Source: Bacillus sp. (in: firmicutes) (GTDB taxonomy: Bacteria; Bacillota; Bacilli; Bacillales; Cytobacillaceae). From it: 9,484 bases of DNA. Positions 5,879 through 9,484 of this stretch are shown here, piece by piece. Below the pieces are notes generated by a model. The model had not been told where the DNA came from. It saw only the letters and a list, made by a program, of their open reading frames with translations, and did not search any database. Position 1 is the stretch's first letter, and the number at the start of each line of letters is the position of its first letter. The stretch spans positions 1-9,484 of the forward strand of contig DMSR01000484.1 in assembly GCA_003457145.1 (NCBI GenBank), given 5' to 3'. A program made the translations under genes and the position numbers.

Positions 5879-6061
5879 TTGAAGTCCACTTGCTGCAATG
5901 TAAAGCTTATAAAAAGTACAGTAATTGAACAGTTTCATGGTGCAGATGATGAATACGAACTAACGATTCCCTTACTAATCTGCAGCGAATGCGGAGGATA
6001 TGAACTGATCGTTTTTAGCGGGGAAAAGCAGGTTGCTAAATCGATTCAAAATGCCGGATAA
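5879..6061 (+). CDS. Small cysteine-containing protein, possible zinc ribbon, unknown function
   Basis: A 60-residue ORF starting with TTG at 5879, eight bases after a near-perfect TAGGAGGA site. No in-frame ATG is available in this spacing, so the TTG is well supported. The sequence begins MKSTCCNVKLIKSTVIEQF and has a second knuckle-like ICSECGGYELIVF at residues 34-46. Cysteines at 5, 6, 35 and 38 could bind one zinc, loosely like YgiT/MqsA-type zinc ribbons, but the first pair is adjacent (CC) and not CxxC. It lies between the transporter and the fumarase alpha gene, 15 bp before the latter, so it is cotranscribed with them. I do not recognise the family. A role as accessory factor for Fe-S enzymes or as a regulator would be speculation. 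Confidence 0.75.
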   Translation: MKSTCCNVKLIKSTVIEQFHGADDEYELTIPLLICSECGGYELIVFSGEKQVAKSIQNAG

Positions 6062-6076
6062 AATGGAGGACTAAAC

Positions 6077-6922
6077 ATGAGAGAAATATCTGTTGAACTA
6101 ATTACTAAAACAGTCAGAGATTTGAGCATTGAGGCTGCCTGTGACCTTCCAAAGGATGTTGAAAAACTTCTCAAGAAAGCAGCAGGGGAAGAAGAGTCAC
6201 AATTCGGAAAATACAGCCTTGAAAAGATTGTCAAAAACGTCGAGCTTGCGCGACGCGAGCATGCCCCGATGTGCCAGGATACAGGAATAGTCGTTGTCTT
6301 TGCAGAAGTTGGCCAAGAAGTTCATATTACTGGCGGCACCTTGACCGATGCAATCAATGAAGGAATCCGTCAAGGTTACCAGGATGGTTATCTTCGCAAA
6401 TCAGTTGTGGGGGATCCGGTGCTTAATCGTAAAAACACCGGAGACAATACACCAGCCGTCATATATACGGAACTAGTGCCAGGCGACCAGATAAAAATCC
6501 AGGTTCTGCCGAAAGGTGCAGGCAGTGAAAACATGGGAGCCCTGAAAATGCTCAAGCCCTCAGAAGGCCTAGAAGGAGTGAAGGACTTTATCATTAAGGC
6601 TGTCACTCAGGCTGGAGGCAATCCATGTCCTCCGGTTATTGTCGGAATCGGCATTGGCGGAACAATGGATAAAAGTACGCTTCTTGCCAAAAAAGCGCTG
6701 GCAAGGGAAGCTGGCACCCCACATCAAAATCCAGAATACCAAGCACTTGAGGAAGAGCTTTTAACGGAAATTAATAAGCTCGGAATTGGTCCGCAGGGCT
6801 TTGGCGGGAAAGTGACCGCGCTTGCTGTCCATATAGAAACATATCCAACCCATATTGCAACAATGCCGGTCGCTGTCTGCCTGAATTGCCATGCGGCAAG
6901 GCATAAGGAAGCAATACTTTAA
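6077..6922 (+). CDS. Iron-sulfur fumarate hydratase / L-tartrate dehydratase, alpha subunit
   Basis: The 281-residue N-terminal-domain subunit of a two-subunit class I (4Fe-4S) hydro-lyase, catalysing malate to fumarate interconversion or, in the TtdAB variant, tartrate to oxaloacetate. Visible family motifs are APMCQDTGIVVVF (Cys66), LPKGAGSENMG (144-154), GGNPCPPVIVGIGIGGT (Cys184) and GFGGKVTALAVHIETYPTHIATMPVAVCLNCHAARH near the C-terminus (Cys268 and Cys271). Cys66, Cys184 and one of the last two are the expected cluster ligands. The start ATG 6077 follows GGAGGA by 6 bases. It is followed after 15 bp by the beta subunit. Sequence motifs do not separate fumarase from tartrate dehydratase; the SDH/FRD genes downstream favour fumarase. 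Such clusters are oxygen-sensitive, which fits low-oxygen use. Confidence 0.93.
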   Translation: MREISVELITKTVRDLSIEAACDLPKDVEKLLKKAAGEEESQFGKYSLEKIVKNVELARREHAPMCQDTGIVVVFAEVGQEVHITGGTLTDAINEGIRQGYQDGYLRKSVVGDPVLNRKNTGDNTPAVIYTELVPGDQIKIQVLPKGAGSENMGALKMLKPSEGLEGVKDFIIKAVTQAGGNPCPPVIVGIGIGGTMDKSTLLAKKALAREAGTPHQNPEYQALEEELLTEINKLGIGPQGFGGKVTALAVHIETYPTHIATMPVAVCLNCHAARHKEAIL

Positions 6923-6937
6923 TAGGGGGAAGCAAAA

Positions 6938-7501
6938 ATGTCAATGATCAAAAAAATTTCAACTCCAATAACTGATGAAATGGTCCGGGATTTAAAAGCC
7001 GGAGATCAGGTTTCACTATCTGGTGTGATCTATACAGCAAGGGACGCAGCACATAAGCTTTTGACGGAAGCAATCAAAGCAGGGGAAGAGCTCCCAGTCA
7101 ATTTTAAAAACCAGGTCGTTTACTATGCAGGACCAACTCCAGCGAAACCTGGGAAGGTGATTGGTTCATGCGGGCCAACAACGAGCGGTCGGATGGACAC
7201 CTATTCACCCATGATGATGGAAGAGGCCGGACTCAAAGGAATGATTGGAAAGGGGCCACGCAGCAAAGAAGTTGTTGACGCAATGATCACGAATAATGTT
7301 GTCTATTTCGCCGCAATAGGCGGTGCCGCTGCTTTGATTGCGGATTCTGTAAAAGAAGCAGACGTTGTAGCTTTTGATGAATTGGGACCGGAGGCAATCC
7401 GCCGCCTGGTTGTTGAAGATTACCCATGTATCGTTGCAATAGACTCAGAAGGCAATAATCTTTATGAGCTTGGTGTCCAGCAATATAAAGTTTCAGACTG
7501 A
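6938..7501 (+). CDS. Iron-sulfur fumarate hydratase / L-tartrate dehydratase, beta subunit
   Basis: The 187-residue partner corresponding to the C-terminal domain of single-chain class I fumarases; it completes the active site of the alpha subunit in the cytoplasm. Motifs seen are [18 protein letters not shown] (25-42), [26 protein letters not shown] (62-87) and MIGKGPRSK (102-110), followed by [13 protein letters not shown]. Length agrees with stand-alone beta subunits. The ATG at 6938 is preceded by AGGGGG with an 8-base gap; a second ATG two codons on is less well placed. It lies 15 bp after the alpha gene and 23 bp before the flavoprotein gene, so all are in one operon. The split alpha/beta form occurs in archaea and many anaerobes, whereas the usual B. 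subtilis fumarase CitG is the unrelated iron-free class II enzyme. Confidence 0.93.
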   Translation: MSMIKKISTPITDEMVRDLKAGDQVSLSGVIYTARDAAHKLLTEAIKAGEELPVNFKNQVVYYAGPTPAKPGKVIGSCGPTTSGRMDTYSPMMMEEAGLKGMIGKGPRSKEVVDAMITNNVVYFAAIGGAAALIADSVKEADVVAFDELGPEAIRRLVVEDYPCIVAIDSEGNNLYELGVQQYKVSD

Positions 7502-7524
7502 CATGGAGAAAGGAAGGGACAGCG

Positions 7525-9234
7525 ATGTTGAAATTTGATGTAGTAGTTGTAGGCGCAGGCGGAGCTGGAATGATGGCTGCCCTGTCAGCAAGTAAAGAGA
7601 AGGATATAAACGTGGCGGTATTGAGCAAGATTTTTCCGACACGATCACATACGGGAGCGGCCCAAGGTGGGATCAACGCAGCAATGGGATACCGAGACGA
7701 TAAAGATTCAGCGGATTTGCATTTTCGTGACACGGTAAAAGGGAGCGATTTTCTCGCGGATCAGGATGCAGTTGAGTTTTTCACAAGAAATATGCCGAAA
7801 ATTATTTCTGAACTCGATTATATGGGAGTGCCATTTTCACGTGATGAAAACGGGAAGGTTGCGCAGCGCCCGTTTGGAGGTGCTTCAAGCCCAAGAACAT
7901 GCTATTCGGCAGATAAGACAGGGCATGTCATACTTCATGCTTTATATGAGCAATGCCTTAAAAATAAAGTGCAGTTCCTGAATGAGTGGTTCTTGCTTGA
8001 AGTTGTGGTCCAGGATGGCCGCTTTGAAGGTCTGGTCGCAATGGATATAAGAAGCGGAGAAATCCATCCAATCCAAACAAAATCAGTTGTGTTCGCTTCC
8101 GGAGGTTTTGGCCGGGTTTATTGGAGCAGAACGACAAATGCCATCAATATGACAGGGGATGGCACGGCGGCTTGCTTTGAAGCGGGAATACCATTGAAGG
8201 ATCCGGAATTTGTTCAGTTCCACCCAACCGGACTTGCACACACAGGCGTCCTGCTTTCTGAAGCTTGCCGAGGAGAAGGCGGATATTTGCTCAACAAGGA
8301 CGGCGAACGCTTCATGGCCCGATATGCCCCTGAAAAAATGGAACTGGGACCGCGAGATCTTGTTTCCAGATCCATTGAAACCGAAATCAAAAACGGCCGA
8401 GGTTTTGGTGAAGGAATGACCTCTTATGTTTTAATGGACCTGCGTCACTTGGGCGAAAGAAAAATCATGGAGCGTCTCCCGCAGGTGCGTGAGCTGGCTC
8501 TGGAATTTGAAGGAGTCGATCTAATCAAAGAACCGGTACCAATCCGTCCAAGTGCCCATTATATGATGGGGGGAATTCATGTCACTAACCATGAAACATG
8601 CAGTACACCAATCGATGGCATCCATGCTGCGGGGGAGTGCTGTGCGGTTTCAATCCACGGAGCAAATCGCCTTGGGGGGAATTCGGTTGCTGACGTAGTC
8701 CTTTTTGGAAAATACGCCGGTCTTGGAGCAAGAGAATCAGCAAAGCGCCGAACATTCGGAAATTCTAAAAAGGTGGAAGAAGGTGCGGAGAGGTGGAACG
8801 AAAAATTTAAGGAAATCCGCAATAAAACCACCGGCATCAGTATGTTCGATATCCGCAACCGTCTTGCTGAAACAATGTGGTATAACGTCGGGATTTTCAG
8901 GAACGAAGCGGATATGGAAAAAGCGCTGAAAACTGTCGATGAACTCTTGGAAGAATATAAGGACGCCTATGCGGGCGATCCTTCCGAAAAATACAATATG
9001 GCCTTTATCAATTACGTCGAGATCGGCAATATTTTAAAATTGGCAAAGGCTGTGACAATGGGAGCTCTTAACCGCAAGGAAAGCAGGGGTTCTCATTCAA
9101 GGGGGGATTATCCGGAGCGAGATGATAATCGATTCCTAAAGCATACGCTCATTTACAAAGATAATGAAAAATACCGCCTCGAATATGCACCGGTAACGAT
9201 TACCAAATATAAACCGGAGGTGCGGGCTTACTAA
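7525..9234 (+). CDS. sdhA: Succinate dehydrogenase / fumarate reductase flavoprotein subunit
   Basis: The 569-residue catalytic subunit that interconverts succinate and fumarate with FAD. It shows the dinucleotide-binding GAGGAG (10-15), the covalent FAD site in [10 protein letters not shown] (His42), the substrate loop QFHPTG (His233), ACRGEGG (247-253), GPRDLVSR (Arg277), [11 protein letters not shown] (His345) and [10 protein letters not shown] (Arg382). All expected active-site residues are present. AQGG, not the AEGG of E. coli FrdA, leans to the SDH side, but direction cannot be fixed from sequence. It differs clearly from B. subtilis SdhA, which has HPTAI and SARGEGG at the matching places, so it is probably a second complex. 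No Tat signal is present, so it faces the cytoplasm. Start ATG 7525 follows AGGAAGG by 7 bases. Its stop overlaps the next start by one base. Confidence 0.95.
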   Translation: MLKFDVVVVGAGGAGMMAALSASKEKDINVAVLSKIFPTRSHTGAAQGGINAAMGYRDDKDSADLHFRDTVKGSDFLADQDAVEFFTRNMPKIISELDYMGVPFSRDENGKVAQRPFGGASSPRTCYSADKTGHVILHALYEQCLKNKVQFLNEWFLLEVVVQDGRFEGLVAMDIRSGEIHPIQTKSVVFASGGFGRVYWSRTTNAINMTGDGTAACFEAGIPLKDPEFVQFHPTGLAHTGVLLSEACRGEGGYLLNKDGERFMARYAPEKMELGPRDLVSRSIETEIKNGRGFGEGMTSYVLMDLRHLGERKIMERLPQVRELALEFEGVDLIKEPVPIRPSAHYMMGGIHVTNHETCSTPIDGIHAAGECCAVSIHGANRLGGNSVADVVLFGKYAGLGARESAKRRTFGNSKKVEEGAERWNEKFKEIRNKTTGISMFDIRNRLAETMWYNVGIFRNEADMEKALKTVDELLEEYKDAYAGDPSEKYNMAFINYVEIGNILKLAKAVTMGALNRKESRGSHSRGDYPERDDNRFLKHTLIYKDNEKYRLEYAPVTITKYKPEVRAY

Positions 9235-9484
9235 TGGAAACTTTAAATTGCAAGATTAGAAGATTTGACGGCAAAAATACTTATTACCAAAACTATAAAG
9301 TTGCTTATGAAGAAGGCAAAACAATTTTATGGCTGCTTACGACCATTCGTGAGGAGCAGGACCCGACTTTCACTTTTACATCGGCATGTCGTCATGCAAT
9401 TTGCGGCAGCTGTGCAGTGCAAATTAATGGGAATGCCTTCCTTGCCTGCAACACTTCTCTGGATGAAGTGCTTGAAACCTACAA
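9234..9484 (+). CDS. sdhB: Succinate dehydrogenase / fumarate reductase iron-sulfur subunit (N-terminal part, cut by window edge)
   Basis: The electron-transfer subunit linking the flavoprotein to quinone. The first 83 codons are visible, starting [18 protein letters not shown]. The plant-type ferredoxin domain has the 2Fe-2S ligands in ACRHAICGSCAV and FLAC: Cys52, Cys57, Cys60 and Cys72. The 4Fe-4S and 3Fe-4S half lies beyond the window. The ATG overlaps the flavoprotein stop (TAATG), a sign of translational coupling, with GGAGGTG 11 bases upstream. The CRHAICGSC motif is closer to the E. coli/archaeal type (CRMAICGSC in E. coli FrdB) than to B. subtilis SdhB. No membrane-anchor gene precedes the flavoprotein gene, so any anchor must be downstream. 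Confidence 0.93.
   Translation, partial: METLNCKIRRFDGKNTYYQNYKVAYEEGKTILWLLTTIREEQDPTFTFTSACRHAICGSCAVQINGNAFLACNTSLDEVLETY

Noticed and set aside
5464..5898. Open frames on both strands over the end of the transporter gene
   Set aside because: They are shadows of the DASS gene, with no ribosome binding sites or family motifs.

Overview
The window looks like chromosome from a low-to-mid G+C Firmicute of the Bacillaceae. Ribosome binding sites are strong and of AGGAGG type, there is one TTG start, sigma-A promoters are recognisable, and the pair yjaZ next to an AppD-type ABC ATPase is a Bacillus subtilis arrangement. No species can be named from sequence alone.

Layout. The left half (1-3867) reads on the minus strand. 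It holds the first 62 codons of a peptide ABC transporter ATPase (AppD type, cut by the left edge), then a YjaZ/DUF2268 predicted zinc protease with its own terminator. Next comes a stretch of about 360 bp without a gene, then a strong terminator, the branched-chain amino acid carrier BrnQ, and a TrmB-family regulator. The right half (4328-9484) reads on the plus strand as one tight operon: a DASS-family di/tricarboxylate transporter, a 60-residue cysteine-containing protein with a TTG start, the alpha and beta subunits of an iron-sulfur (class I type) fumarase/tartrate dehydratase, a succinate dehydrogenase/fumarate reductase flavoprotein, and the start of its iron-sulfur subunit (cut by the right edge). 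The 460-bp region between the regulator and the transporter carries divergent promoters and several repeats and palindromes.

How the genes fit together. The plus-strand operon encodes uptake of a C4 (or related) carboxylate, its interconversion between malate and fumarate (or dehydration of tartrate), and a flavoprotein/Fe-S pair linking fumarate and succinate to quinones. The simplest reading is a self-contained C4-dicarboxylate module, possibly malate or tartrate in and succinate out with fumarate as electron acceptor. It could also run oxidatively. The divergent TrmB protein is the obvious candidate regulator. An inverted repeat matching the redox repressor Rex box at 12 of 14 positions, in the operon leader, would tie expression to NADH/NAD+. 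A CodY-like box before the peptide transporter would tie that transporter to amino-acid supply. The regulatory assignments are inference from sequence patterns.
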